28,116 nucleotides of DNA, taken from positions 1-28,116 of IMG/VR virus record IMGVR_UViG_3300032220_001039; one strand, 5' to 3'. Below, piece by piece: positions 1 through 5,056 of this stretch (positions within the stretch are counted from its first letter, which is position 1; every line of letters starts with the position of its first letter). Origin of the DNA: a virus. The translations under genes were made by a program, and so were the position numbers. The notes below the pieces were generated by a model. That model ran no database searches. It was not told the origin of the DNA and saw only the letters and a list, made by a program, of their open reading frames with translations.

Positions 1-807
1 ATTCTTTTGAATACCCTGACCATAGATTTCACCATAGATTATTACACCAGTTTCAAGATCTTCAGGTTCATAAGTATCTCTGACGTGATCCCACAATTTT
101 GATCTTATATCATATTTATTAGCAACATCTTTCCAAACATCAGTTGAATAGAATCCTTGAGAATCTGACCCCTTTTCGACATTGTGACTTCCGTATATGT
201 AATCAAACTCAACCCATTTGAATCCCAATAGTTTTTTAACTCTATCAAAAAAAGATAACTTCTTTTTTCTTATTATACCATAACGGGCGTTAGTTCCATG
301 AAGTTTTCTAGTTATAACAACCTCATCTTCGTCATTGAACATATCAGGTACATTCTTTTGATTAGGAAACTTGTGGTAAACGTGGAAGTTTGGATTCTGA
401 TGGTACTTTACTTTACGTCCACCAACACTTAACTGAACGGTTTTAACTGGTGGTTCGTATTTGTATATGTTCAAAGTACCCATAACATCAGCACCTTCAT
501 AATGATATCTTTCACCAACATAATTTATTGGTATCAATAAGCATTCAGAATAAACTCCACGAAGTTTTATGGTTCTAACACGTTGCCCCTTACGAAGGTA
601 ATTTGTAACATTCATTTGGTTTGATAAGATCTCAGGTATAACCGCGTCGGTTGTTGCAACTATTACCATATCACCCACTTGGTATTCTCCTTTTTTGGTG
701 ATTGCATTCCATCCGCCAACAGTAACTAATTCTATGTTATCAGATCCTTGTATTTCACTAACGGATCCTATTTTTCCAACATATGCAACACTATTTAAAT
801 TTTCCAT
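1..807 (-). CDS. RNA ligase, DRB0094-like family (C-terminus beyond window)
   Basis: The first 269 codons of a nucleotidyltransferase that would seal RNA ends using ATP. Residues 1-95 match the OB-like N-terminal domain of the Deinococcus DRB0094 ligase family (VGDMVI..., then RTIKLRG). The catalytic motif I, KLHGTN, is at 168-173, with K168 as the predicted AMP-accepting lysine. A GSHN motif lies at 206-209 and a motif III-like YGEIYGQG at 258-265. The remaining motifs (IV, V) lie off the left edge. The start at 807 is the only ATG before the domain. A degenerate promoter-like TAAATTAG ends 4 nt upstream. In a phage such a ligase is usually seen as a repair enzyme for host RNA damage; that role here is inference. 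Confidence 0.85.
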   Translation of the reverse strand, partial: MENLNSVAYVGKIGSVSEIQGSDNIELVTVGGWNAITKKGEYQVGDMVIVATTDAVIPEILSNQMNVTNYLRKGQRVRTIKLRGVYSECLLIPINYVGERYHYEGADVMGTLNIYKYEPPVKTVQLSVGGRKVKYHQNPNFHVYHKFPNQKNVPDMFNDEDEVVITRKLHGTNARYGIIRKKKLSFFDRVKKLLGFKWVEFDYIYGSHNVEKGSDSQGFYSTDVWKDVANKYDIRSKLWDHVRDTYEPEDLETGVIIYGEIYGQGIQKN

Positions 808-834
808 ATTGCTAATTTAATATTTTTTTTCTAA

Positions 835-1359
835 TTATTCAACGTCGTCCTCAAGATAATTTATTTTCATAGATCTTGGTTCGGTAAAATCCCAAGTTTT
901 TGATTCAAACTCTTTTGTAAATTCCTCAACCTGTTCTTTGGTCCATATTGGAGCAAACATTGGTCGGTGCATTAATGGTTTATCTTTACATTCTTCCCAT
1001 TCATTAACTTTTTCGGTCACACTATCAACAAAATATTTTTCTTTGTTGTATTTAACCCATTCACGATAATCATACTCTGATTTTATAAATTCAACATCAC
1101 CGTAGTTATAAAAGTCCATTTCAGGAAATTCTAAATTTGGATTGTTAGTATATACATCAACAATACCATTGTCACCGTGATATGAATCACAGAGTTCTTT
1201 TAATGAATATAAACTAGATGGTCTTTCTTCCCAAACACTACCAAACTGACGAACTGAGCAGATATAAAGATATCCGTCTTCAAAGGAATGTATTCTTCCT
1301 TCAATTTCATTTCTTAATGAAATAAGCTCATCCATTGTTAGTTGATCTAAGTTCATCAT
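835..1359 (-). CDS. Hypothetical acidic protein, 174 aa
   Basis: I do not recognise a family. The protein is acidic and rich in aromatic residues, with charged segments such as EWEECKDK, and has no signal peptide, membrane segment or catalytic motif that I can see. Its start overlaps the end of the upstream gene by 4 nt (ATGA-type overlap), so it belongs to the minus-strand operon that begins at 2200. It could be a small regulatory or host-interaction protein, but nothing in the sequence shows this. Confidence 0.75.
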   Translation of the reverse strand: MMNLDQLTMDELISLRNEIEGRIHSFEDGYLYICSVRQFGSVWEERPSSLYSLKELCDSYHGDNGIVDVYTNNPNLEFPEMDFYNYGDVEFIKSEYDYREWVKYNKEKYFVDSVTEKVNEWEECKDKPLMHRPMFAPIWTKEQVEEFTKEFESKTWDFTEPRSMKINYLEDDVE

Positions 1360-1625
1360 TTAGCGTATTTTCTAACTAGTTTAAAAATTTCTGTGATGTC
1401 CGTAAATTCAGATGGTGGACTATCGTTCCTACCAGGAAGGAAGATCAAAGTAAATCCGTGATTTGCCTCAAATCTTTCAGTCACTCTTTTACCACAGATT
1501 TCATCAATATAAACCCAAGGAAAGTTCCCTGATAGTTTTACATCAATCCCTATTTTTTTCAATCTTTCAACAAACCTTGTGATTTTATCACTGGTTAGTT
1601 TTGTTGGACTATTTTTTGCTTCCAT
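1356..1625 (-). CDS. Conserved hypothetical phage protein, 89 aa
   Basis: I place the start at 1625 (MEAKNSPTKL). The open frame continues upstream to 1754, but that stretch is basic, low in quality and lies over the better-supported gene at 1609-1806. The body (VERLKKIGIDVKL, then GNFPWVYIDEICGKRVTE, then NHGFTLIFLP) resembles a small protein family I associate with Bacteroidetes phages; its function is unknown. It overlaps the gene upstream by 17 nt and the gene downstream by 4 nt, typical of translational coupling. Confidence 0.75.
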   Translation of the reverse strand: MEAKNSPTKLTSDKITRFVERLKKIGIDVKLSGNFPWVYIDEICGKRVTERFEANHGFTLIFLPGRNDSPPSEFTDITEIFKLVRKYAK

Positions 1626-1806
1626 ATTCTTCTTTGTAATATTGTTTACCATCTTGGAACCCTCTTCTATATTCGGTCTCTTTTTGTAGTTGTTCCATTT
1701 CTTTGGCTTGTTCAAAAATTTGAATTTCTGATAGCTGACACGTACCATTAACAATTTTAATTATTTGGTCTTGAAACCATTCTACTGCTGTTTGTTTTAC
1801 TTCCAT
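1609..1806 (-). CDS. Small hypothetical phage protein, 65 aa
   Basis: It starts MEVKQTAVEWFQDQI and continues as a Glu/Lys/Gln-rich, probably helical polypeptide, ending in YYKEEYGSKK. This opening is one I associate with many small early proteins of Bacteroidetes phages; no function is known to me. It ends with a TAG stop, which shows that TAG acts as a stop codon in this genome. The first 50 nt overlap the 3' end of the upstream Cys-rich gene. No other in-frame ATG gives a credible start. Confidence 0.7.
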   Translation of the reverse strand: MEVKQTAVEWFQDQIIKIVNGTCQLSEIQIFEQAKEMEQLQKETEYRRGFQDGKQYYKEEYGSKK

Positions 1807-1963
1807 AACATTCTAATTTTTTATCTTTAACATTCCACAAATCTTTTTTTCCTTCCGTCATATGACAATTGTGTTTCTTACCAGTTCTTTCAGCAAAATC
1901 AACAATAATATCGTTGTGACGATTACGAATAAAGTGGGGACATTCTTTACAGGATTTTTTCAT
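1757..1963 (-). CDS. Small Cys-rich protein, possible metal binder, 68 aa
   Basis: The N-terminus contains C-x2-C (CKECPHFI, residues 5-8), followed by HNCH at about residues 32-35 and a further Cys near residue 52. This spacing suggests a small zinc-binding fold, but that is inference. The phrase IRNRHNDIIVDFAERTGKKH belongs to a phage protein family I have seen before without a known role. The start codon follows the stop of the upstream gene with no gap. Confidence 0.7.
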   Translation of the reverse strand: MKKSCKECPHFIRNRHNDIIVDFAERTGKKHNCHMTEGKKDLWNVKDKKLECYGSKTNSSRMVSRPNN

Positions 1964-2200
1964 TTAACAATGAATTTTATAAATTAAAAACCCTTGAATA
2001 TCTCTTAGGATTTGATTGATACCGTTTTTAGCAGAGTCCAAATATAAAAAATCACCACCATTTTTAATAGTAACAATTTTTCCGTTTGATAGGTGGAGCC
2101 TTTTTTTTGTTTTTTTGGTTACAATAATATCATTGTAACCCTCACCAACGTTCAAGGATAATAAAAACTTTTCGGACTCTCTAAAATCTGTCATATTCAT
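1964..2200 (-). CDS. Hypothetical protein, first gene of a promoter-led operon, 78 aa
   Basis: This is a basic 78-residue protein with no recognisable domain. It contains alternating beta-like and turn-rich segments (RLHLSNGKIVTIKNGGDFLYL). It is the first gene of the minus-strand operon running from 2200 to the RNA ligase. Its ATG lies exactly 4 nt after a Bacteroidetes-type promoter element (TAGTTTTG), so its transcript may begin at or very near the start codon. Confidence 0.65.
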   Translation of the reverse strand: MNMTDFRESEKFLLSLNVGEGYNDIIVTKKTKKRLHLSNGKIVTIKNGGDFLYLDSAKNGINQILRDIQGFLIYKIHC

Positions 2201-2204
2201 AACA

Positions 2205-2236
2205 CAAAACTAAGAAATATTTTTTAATAAACCAAA
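2205..2236 (-). promoter_or_regulatory. Bacteroidetes-type promoter (TTTG-N20-TAGTTTTG)
   Basis: On the minus strand a -33 TTTG (2233-2236) and a -7 TAGTTTTG (2205-2212) are separated by exactly 20 nt, matching the Bacteroidetes consensus TTTG-N19/20-TAnnTTTG. The ATG at 2200 follows 4 nt later. It sits in the 38-nt gap after the recombinase gene and would drive the operon down to the RNA ligase. Confidence 0.75.
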
Positions 2237-2238
2237 TA

Positions 2239-3039
2239 TTAAATTGGTAATTTCACTTTACTTAACATTTGATTTGAGACATGAGTATATATTTCAGTAG
2301 TTTTAACATTGCTATGTCCTGCAATTTTCTGGATGATTCTCAGATCACAACCTAATTCTAAAAGATTTGTGAAACAAGAATGTCGTAACTGATGAATATG
2401 ATATTGTTCTCCCAAATATTTTTTAACAATCTTATTACAACTATTTGAACTATATTGTAATGAATTTTGTCCGTTAAACAAGTATTCTTTTGGTTTATAT
2501 TGTATGAAATAATTTCTTAATAATTCTAATACAGTTTGTGATAGAGGTACAATCCGGTCCTTTCTACCTTTTGCGTTTTTAATATATATTACCATTCTTT
2601 TAGAGTCAATATCCTCAATTTTTAGATTTATAACCTCAGACACCCTTAACCCAACAGAATATGTTATTGTAAGTATTGTTTTGTGTTTTAGGTTTTCAAT
2701 TTTTGATAATTGTTCTTTGATGTATTCACCATCAATAACAACAGGTAGTTTCTTTTCCGATTTTGGTCTTTTGAAACTTACTTTGTCGTATTTCTTTTCC
2801 AAACCAAATTTATATAAAAACCTAATGGAGTTTATAACCTGGTTTTGTTGTGACACAGACTTAAAACCATACTGATCCAAATAGGACTGGAAATCATCGG
2901 ATTTTAGTCTGGTTGGTGGTATTTTAGTATTATCCAAAAATTGTTTTATATAAAAAAGATAGGACTTTATTGTCCTATCTGAATAGTTTAAATACTTCAA
3001 TTTTTGATTACAAATTTCGTAATAATTTGTCTTATTCAT
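2239..3039 (-). CDS. Tyrosine recombinase, Xer-like, next to attC-like array
   Basis: This 266-residue site-specific recombinase breaks and rejoins DNA through a tyrosine. A SAM-like N-terminal core-binding domain spans about 1-90 and the catalytic domain about 100-266. All six catalytic positions are visible: R132 (GLRVSEV), K157 (AKGRKDR), H216 and R219 (HQLRHS), H242 (GHSNVKTTEIYTHV) and Y251. The segment between K157 and H216 is short, so the extra helical insert that marks true integron integrases (IntI) appears absent; it is closer to XerC/XerD or phage integrases. It lies at the left end of four attC-like sites and reads away from them, the position intI holds in an integron. No clear promoter was found upstream. 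Confidence 0.9.
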   Translation of the reverse strand: MNKTNYYEICNQKLKYLNYSDRTIKSYLFYIKQFLDNTKIPPTRLKSDDFQSYLDQYGFKSVSQQNQVINSIRFLYKFGLEKKYDKVSFKRPKSEKKLPVVIDGEYIKEQLSKIENLKHKTILTITYSVGLRVSEVINLKIEDIDSKRMVIYIKNAKGRKDRIVPLSQTVLELLRNYFIQYKPKEYLFNGQNSLQYSSNSCNKIVKKYLGEQYHIHQLRHSCFTNLLELGCDLRIIQKIAGHSNVKTTEIYTHVSNQMLSKVKLPI

Positions 3040-3041
3040 CT

Positions 3042-3098
3042 TTAAAACGTTGTTTTATAGAGGGTTTTTGGGTAGGTGTTGATATAATCTAGTTATAA
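3042..3098 (+). other. Candidate attI-like region between recombinase and first cassette
   Basis: Positions 3042-3058 repeat the loop and right-arm sequence of the first attC-like site (3341-3357) with one mismatch in 17 nt, as half a site. Further right, GTTATAA at 3092-3098 resembles the GTT boxes that end the four attC-like sites and is the only good candidate for the left edge of the first cassette. The position, between recombinase and first cassette, is where attI would be. There is no direct proof that it recombines. Confidence 0.4.
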
Positions 3099-3104
3099 GT
3101 AATA

Positions 3105-3278
3105 TTATTTTTGTTTTGAGTTTTTTAATTCCTCAATCAAAAGTTTTTCAACTTGCTTTCTAATTTTCTTTGGTATTACAATTTCTGGTGTACCTTCTTC
3201 AACAGTTATCGCAGTTTTGATTTGAAAAACTTCGCACTCAATTGTTTTTGTTTCTAATTTTAAGTTTATCTCTTTCAT
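3105..3278 (-). CDS. Cassette 1 gene: small hypothetical protein, 57 aa
   Basis: The frame runs from ATG at 3278 (MKEINLKLETKTIEC) to TAA at 3105 and encodes a charged protein whose last third (IPKKIRKQVEKLLIEELKN) is probably a helix. I know of no family. It occupies the whole of cassette 1, between GTTATAA at 3092 and the attC-like site at 3319. It runs toward the recombinase, opposite to the usual direction of a cassette gene. A possible promoter lies between it and the attC-like site: TATTTTTG at 3303-3310 with TTTG 17 nt further upstream inside the L'' arm. That spacing is short, so this is weak. Confidence 0.6.
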   Translation of the reverse strand: MKEINLKLETKTIECEVFQIKTAITVEEGTPEIVIPKKIRKQVEKLLIEELKNSKQK

Positions 3279-3318
3279 AATTTATTTTTTTATAAGGTAA
3301 AACAAAAATAATACATAC

Positions 3319-3372
3319 TTATAACAACAAATAAAACACATTAAAACGATGTTTTATTTGCAACCGTTATGT
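3319..3372 (+). repeat. attC-like site 1 (54 bp)
   Basis: The order on the plus strand is R'' TTATAAC (3319-3325), spacer AA, L'' arm CAAATAAAACA (3328-3338), an 11-nt loop CATTAAAACGA, L' arm TGTTTTATTTG (3350-3360, a perfect 11-bp reverse complement), spacer CAACC, and R' GTTATGT (3366-3372). This is the attC plan: RYYYAAC and GTT boxes as outer arms, an unpaired spacer, then an inner stem. The expected cut is between G3366 and T3367. Confidence 0.8.
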
Positions 3373-3384
3373 GTAATTTATTAT

Positions 3385-3636
3385 TTAAACCAAATCTCGT
3401 TTAACTTGAATCTCTTTCAAAGTTATCGTTCTTGTATCTTTGATGTGTTCTATCAATTGGTCTAAATTTTTACTCACATATTCATCAAATTGAGTTTCAT
3501 TCTCGTAATCAACACCACCATCAAATTGAACATCAAATCCATTTTCACGTAAAAAATTTTTCAACAGTAAAGTTAAACGAGATTTTCCTGAATTAACTTC
3601 ACCTGATACACTAATAATTAAATTTTTCTTTTCCAT
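3385..3636 (-). CDS. Cassette 2 gene: small P-loop NTP-binding protein, 83 aa
   Basis: The N-terminus carries a Walker A motif, GEVNSGKS (residues 12-19), directly after a beta strand (NLIISVS), as in P-loop NTPases and kinases. At 83 residues it holds only the first part of such a fold: strand, P-loop, helix, then FDVQFDGGVDYENE, which could be a lid or switch segment. No Walker B is evident. It may be a minimal or degenerate NTP-binding protein. It fills cassette 2 and reads toward the recombinase. A strong Bacteroidetes promoter inside the loop of the second attC-like site points at it. Confidence 0.7.
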   Translation of the reverse strand: MEKKNLIISVSGEVNSGKSRLTLLLKNFLRENGFDVQFDGGVDYENETQFDEYVSKNLDQLIEHIKDTRTITLKEIQVKRDLV

Positions 3637-3670
3637 TTTATTTTTGTTTTTAAATTAAATAATAAACTAC

Positions 3671-3763
3671 ACATAACAAGGTGTATATGTAATTTTTTTA
3701 CAAAGATACAAATAAGTTTTCACATTTCCAAACAAAAACTACATATACACCCAACCGTTATAT
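3671..3763 (+). repeat. attC-like site 2 (93 bp), with a promoter in its loop
   Basis: R'' ACATAAC (3671-3677), spacer AA, L'' GGTGTATATGTA (3680-3691), a 48-nt variable loop, L' TACATATACACC (3740-3751, a perfect 12-bp partner), spacer CAACC (3752-3756), R' GTTATAT (3757-3763). The boxes and spacer sizes match site 1 while the arm sequence differs completely, which is the covariation expected of attC sites. The expected cut is after G3757. Confidence 0.8.
3701..3732 (-). promoter_or_regulatory. Bacteroidetes-type promoter inside attC-like site 2
   Basis: On the minus strand TTTG (3729-3732) and TATCTTTG (3701-3708) are exactly 20 nt apart. The promoter lies wholly within the variable loop of the second attC-like site and faces the P-loop gene of cassette 2. 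The expected transcript would begin near 3695 and carry the L'' and R'' boxes in a leader of about 60 nt. Confidence 0.6.
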
Positions 3764-3764
3764 G

Positions 3765-3893
3765 CTATTTTATTTCCTCACACCAAACCCAACAATCCTC
3801 TTTTAGCTTATATCCTTCTAAGTCATACCAACCAAGTCCATCTTTATACTCTGCTAATACTTTGAATCCGTCTTTATGTGTTAATTCAAACAT
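3765..3893 (-). CDS. Cassette 3 gene: small hypothetical protein, 42 aa
   Basis: ATG at 3893 (MFELTHKDGFKVLAEYKDG) to TAG at 3765. The product is acidic and rich in aromatic residues, ending in DCWVWCEEIK, with two nearby Cys. No family is recognised. It is the only credible frame in cassette 3 and ends 2 nt after the R' box of the second attC-like site. I saw no good promoter between it and attC-like site 3. Confidence 0.5.
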   Translation of the reverse strand: MFELTHKDGFKVLAEYKDGLGWYDLEGYKLKEDCWVWCEEIK

Positions 3894-3914
3894 AATTATA
3901 AAATTTAAAACAGC

Positions 3915-4045
3915 CTATAACATACGCTATACAAAAGTGGGGCTGTGTGCCAAATCTGTACAGTTGTGCATCTAATTTGCTTTTATACGGCAAGCAAGGG
4001 TTGCTCATCTTTATCCCCACCTTCGTATAGCGTCAGCCGTTATAC
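3915..4045 (+). repeat. attC-like site 3 (131 bp)
   Basis: R'' CTATAAC (3915-3921), spacer AT, L'' ACGCTATAC (3924-3932), then an extended imperfect stem (AAAAGTGGGG at 3933-3942 facing CCCCACCTTC at 4015-4024) around a long variable loop, L' GTATAGCGT (4025-4033, perfect partner), spacer CAGCC, R' GTTATAC (4039-4045). It is the longest of the four and the one most like large environmental attC sites. R' provides the stop codon of the next gene. Confidence 0.8.
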
Positions 4046-4252
4046 ACAATATTTTTTTTCACCCTCATCCCAACCAGTACCACATAAATCTTTATGTTGA
4101 TATTGAAGTAACCCTTTATTCACAACAGGGTTCTGTATTTTAAGATAAACATTTTCATCTACTTCGTGAACTTTTGAAACTCTTACATAAACATTATTAG
4201 TGTCACCAGTATAATCATATACTAAACAATGCACTTTATTTCTATTATCCAT
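4040..4252 (-). CDS. Cassette 4 gene: hypothetical protein, 70 aa
   Basis: A 70-residue protein, probably beta-rich (KVHCLVYDYTGDTNNVYVRV, then ENVYLKIQNPVV), with three Cys; the C-terminal third is LCGTGWDEGEKKYCV. No family is recognised. Its TAA stop is read from the TTA of the R' box GTTATAC of attC-like site 3, so the coding frame ends exactly at the predicted cassette edge. It has its own promoter within the same cassette (TATATTTG at 4266-4273). Confidence 0.65.
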   Translation of the reverse strand: MDNRNKVHCLVYDYTGDTNNVYVRVSKVHEVDENVYLKIQNPVVNKGLLQYQHKDLCGTGWDEGEKKYCV

Positions 4253-4265
4253 ATTTACTTTTTCA

Positions 4266-4297
4266 CAAATATACTAATTTATTTCTAATTTATCAAC
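4266..4297 (-). promoter_or_regulatory. Promoter of the cassette 4 gene (GTTG-N20-TATATTTG)
   Basis: On the minus strand GTTG (4294-4297) and TATATTTG (4266-4273) are 20 nt apart, and the ATG at 4252 follows after 13 nt. It lies between the gene and attC-like site 4, so the cassette would carry its own expression signal. Confidence 0.6.
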
Positions 4298-4316
4298 CAT
4301 CCCACAAAAATACTGG

Positions 4317-4370
4317 TTATAACAAATGATAAACAACATTAAAACGATTGTTTATCATCAGACGTTAGAT
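4317..4370 (+). repeat. attC-like site 4 (54 bp)
   Basis: R'' TTATAAC (4317-4323), spacer AA, L'' ATGATAAACAA (4326-4336), loop CATTAAAACGA (4337-4347, identical to the loop of site 1), L' TTGTTTATCAT (4348-4358, perfect partner), spacer CAGAC, R' GTTAGAT (4364-4370). GTTAGAT fits the classical GTTRRRY consensus exactly. The expected cut is after G4364. Confidence 0.8.
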
Positions 4371-4682
4371 AAAATAAAATTTATCAACCTGGATTCTTTT
4401 TTCCATATAGTTTTTGTTTGACTTGTATGTTACTCTCAACTCAGTTCTATTTCTAAAGAATGTAACATCCCAACCGTCAACAGATTGACCTTTTGTCATA
4501 GGTGCATAACCGATTAAAGTGTGAGCTTCATTAGTTTCAAAGTAAAAACCATTACCAAAGTTTGCCATTTTTTTGATAGTATATTCGCCATCAATAGTAG
4601 AATTAACACCTTTGATCACAAGTTTTGTAAAACTTTTGTGTTTGTCTTGTCTAAAGTCCTCTATCGTCATTTCAAAATCCAT
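4365..4682 (-). CDS. Hypothetical protein abutting the last attC-like site, 105 aa
   Basis: I start it at 4682 (MDFEMTIEDFRQDKHKSF) because a TATATTTG promoter element ends 4 nt upstream; an open frame continues to 4796 but overlaps the plus-strand gene. The protein appears beta-rich (NGFYFETNEAHTLIGY, then VTFFRNRTELRVTYK). Its TAA stop comes from the TTA of the R' box GTTAGAT, just as in cassette 4. No attC-like site follows on its right, so it is either the chromosomal neighbour or a cassette that has lost its site. No family is recognised. Confidence 0.65.
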   Translation of the reverse strand: MDFEMTIEDFRQDKHKSFTKLVIKGVNSTIDGEYTIKKMANFGNGFYFETNEAHTLIGYAPMTKGQSVDGWDVTFFRNRTELRVTYKSNKNYMEKRIQVDKFYFI

Positions 4683-4686
4683 AGAA

Positions 4687-4694
4687 CAAATATA
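4687..4694 (-). promoter_or_regulatory. Promoter -7 element TATATTTG, 4 nt before ATG
   Basis: TATATTTG on the minus strand lies exactly 4 nt before the ATG at 4682. The -33 region at N20 is degenerate (ATATG). It lies in the divergent gap before the plus-strand tail-fibre genes. Confidence 0.5.
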
Positions 4695-4749
4695 TGAAAC
4701 TTTCTTTAATAAAACATATTTACTATTGTATTTATATAAAAATAAAATT

Positions 4750-5052
4750 ATGTCATCATTTAAAATTTTAACACAAGACTTTAAAAGGATCGTCACAGAA
4801 AACAGACTTTTTAATTTAATTTATAAAAGAGTCCCCGATGAAAATAATTGTAATACCAATTATTATAATACCGTTGTGACCGGATTTTTGGTCACAGGTC
4901 AAACACAATCGGAAATAACAGGCGAAATTGAATATGAAGGAGAAATAGTGACATATAAAACACCAAAATCAAAATGGACAGATGGTGAAAATAATAACAC
5001 CAATCAATGTAATACAATAACTATTGGTGGATTTAATGGTTTAAATAATTAA
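4750..5052 (+). CDS. Hypothetical protein before the tail fibre genes, 100 aa
   Basis: The start is placed at 4750 (MSSFKILTQDFKRIV) because the open frame upstream runs over the divergent promoter and the 5' end of the neighbouring gene. The second half is rich in Asn, Thr and Gly (TGFLVTGQTQSEITGEIEYEG), like phage fibre proteins. It is the first of three plus-strand genes with gaps of 2-4 nt, so it is probably a small structural or fibre-associated protein; that is inferred from position and composition. Confidence 0.65.
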   Translation: MSSFKILTQDFKRIVTENRLFNLIYKRVPDENNCNTNYYNTVVTGFLVTGQTQSEITGEIEYEGEIVTYKTPKSKWTDGENNNTNQCNTITIGGFNGLNN

Positions 5053-5056
5053 AAAA

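Larger units (their letters stand above)
2239..4370. mobile_element. Integron-like cassette array (recombinase plus four attC-like sites)
   Basis: A Xer-like recombinase (2239-3039, minus) is followed by a putative attachment region and four cassettes of about 274, 391, 282 and 325 bp, each ending in an attC-like hairpin site. With cuts after the G of each GTT box, the cassettes are 3093-3366, 3367-3757, 3758-4039 and 4040-4364. Each carries one small minus-strand gene. The layout (recombinase at one end reading outward, then gene/attC units all in one orientation) is that of an integron. No attC-like site was found elsewhere in the window. An unrelated repeat family is possible but does not explain the R/L box structure. 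Confidence 0.8.

Noticed and set aside
1626-1754. N-terminal extension of the gene at 1356-1625
   Set aside because: It overlaps the better-supported 65-aa gene, is low in complexity and adds nothing conserved that I can recognise.
2231-2248. Small ACCAA/TTGGT hairpin at the recombinase 3' end as terminator
   Set aside because: The stem is only 5 bp, it overlaps the stop codon and the promoter -33 element, and no clean T-run follows.
3319-4370. The four hairpins as simple Rho-independent terminators
   Set aside because: They lack a following T-run in a consistent direction, have conserved RYYYAAC and GTT boxes with asymmetric spacers, and vary from 54 to 131 bp, which fits attC rather than terminators.
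2239-4370. The array as a transposon or MITE cluster
   Set aside because: No transposase, no target-site duplication and no conserved internal sequence were seen; the arms differ in every site while the pairing is kept.
4573-4749. Extension of the plus-strand gene at 4750 upstream
   Set aside because: The stretch lies antisense to the better-supported minus-strand gene and over its promoter; the protein pattern changes sharply at 4750.
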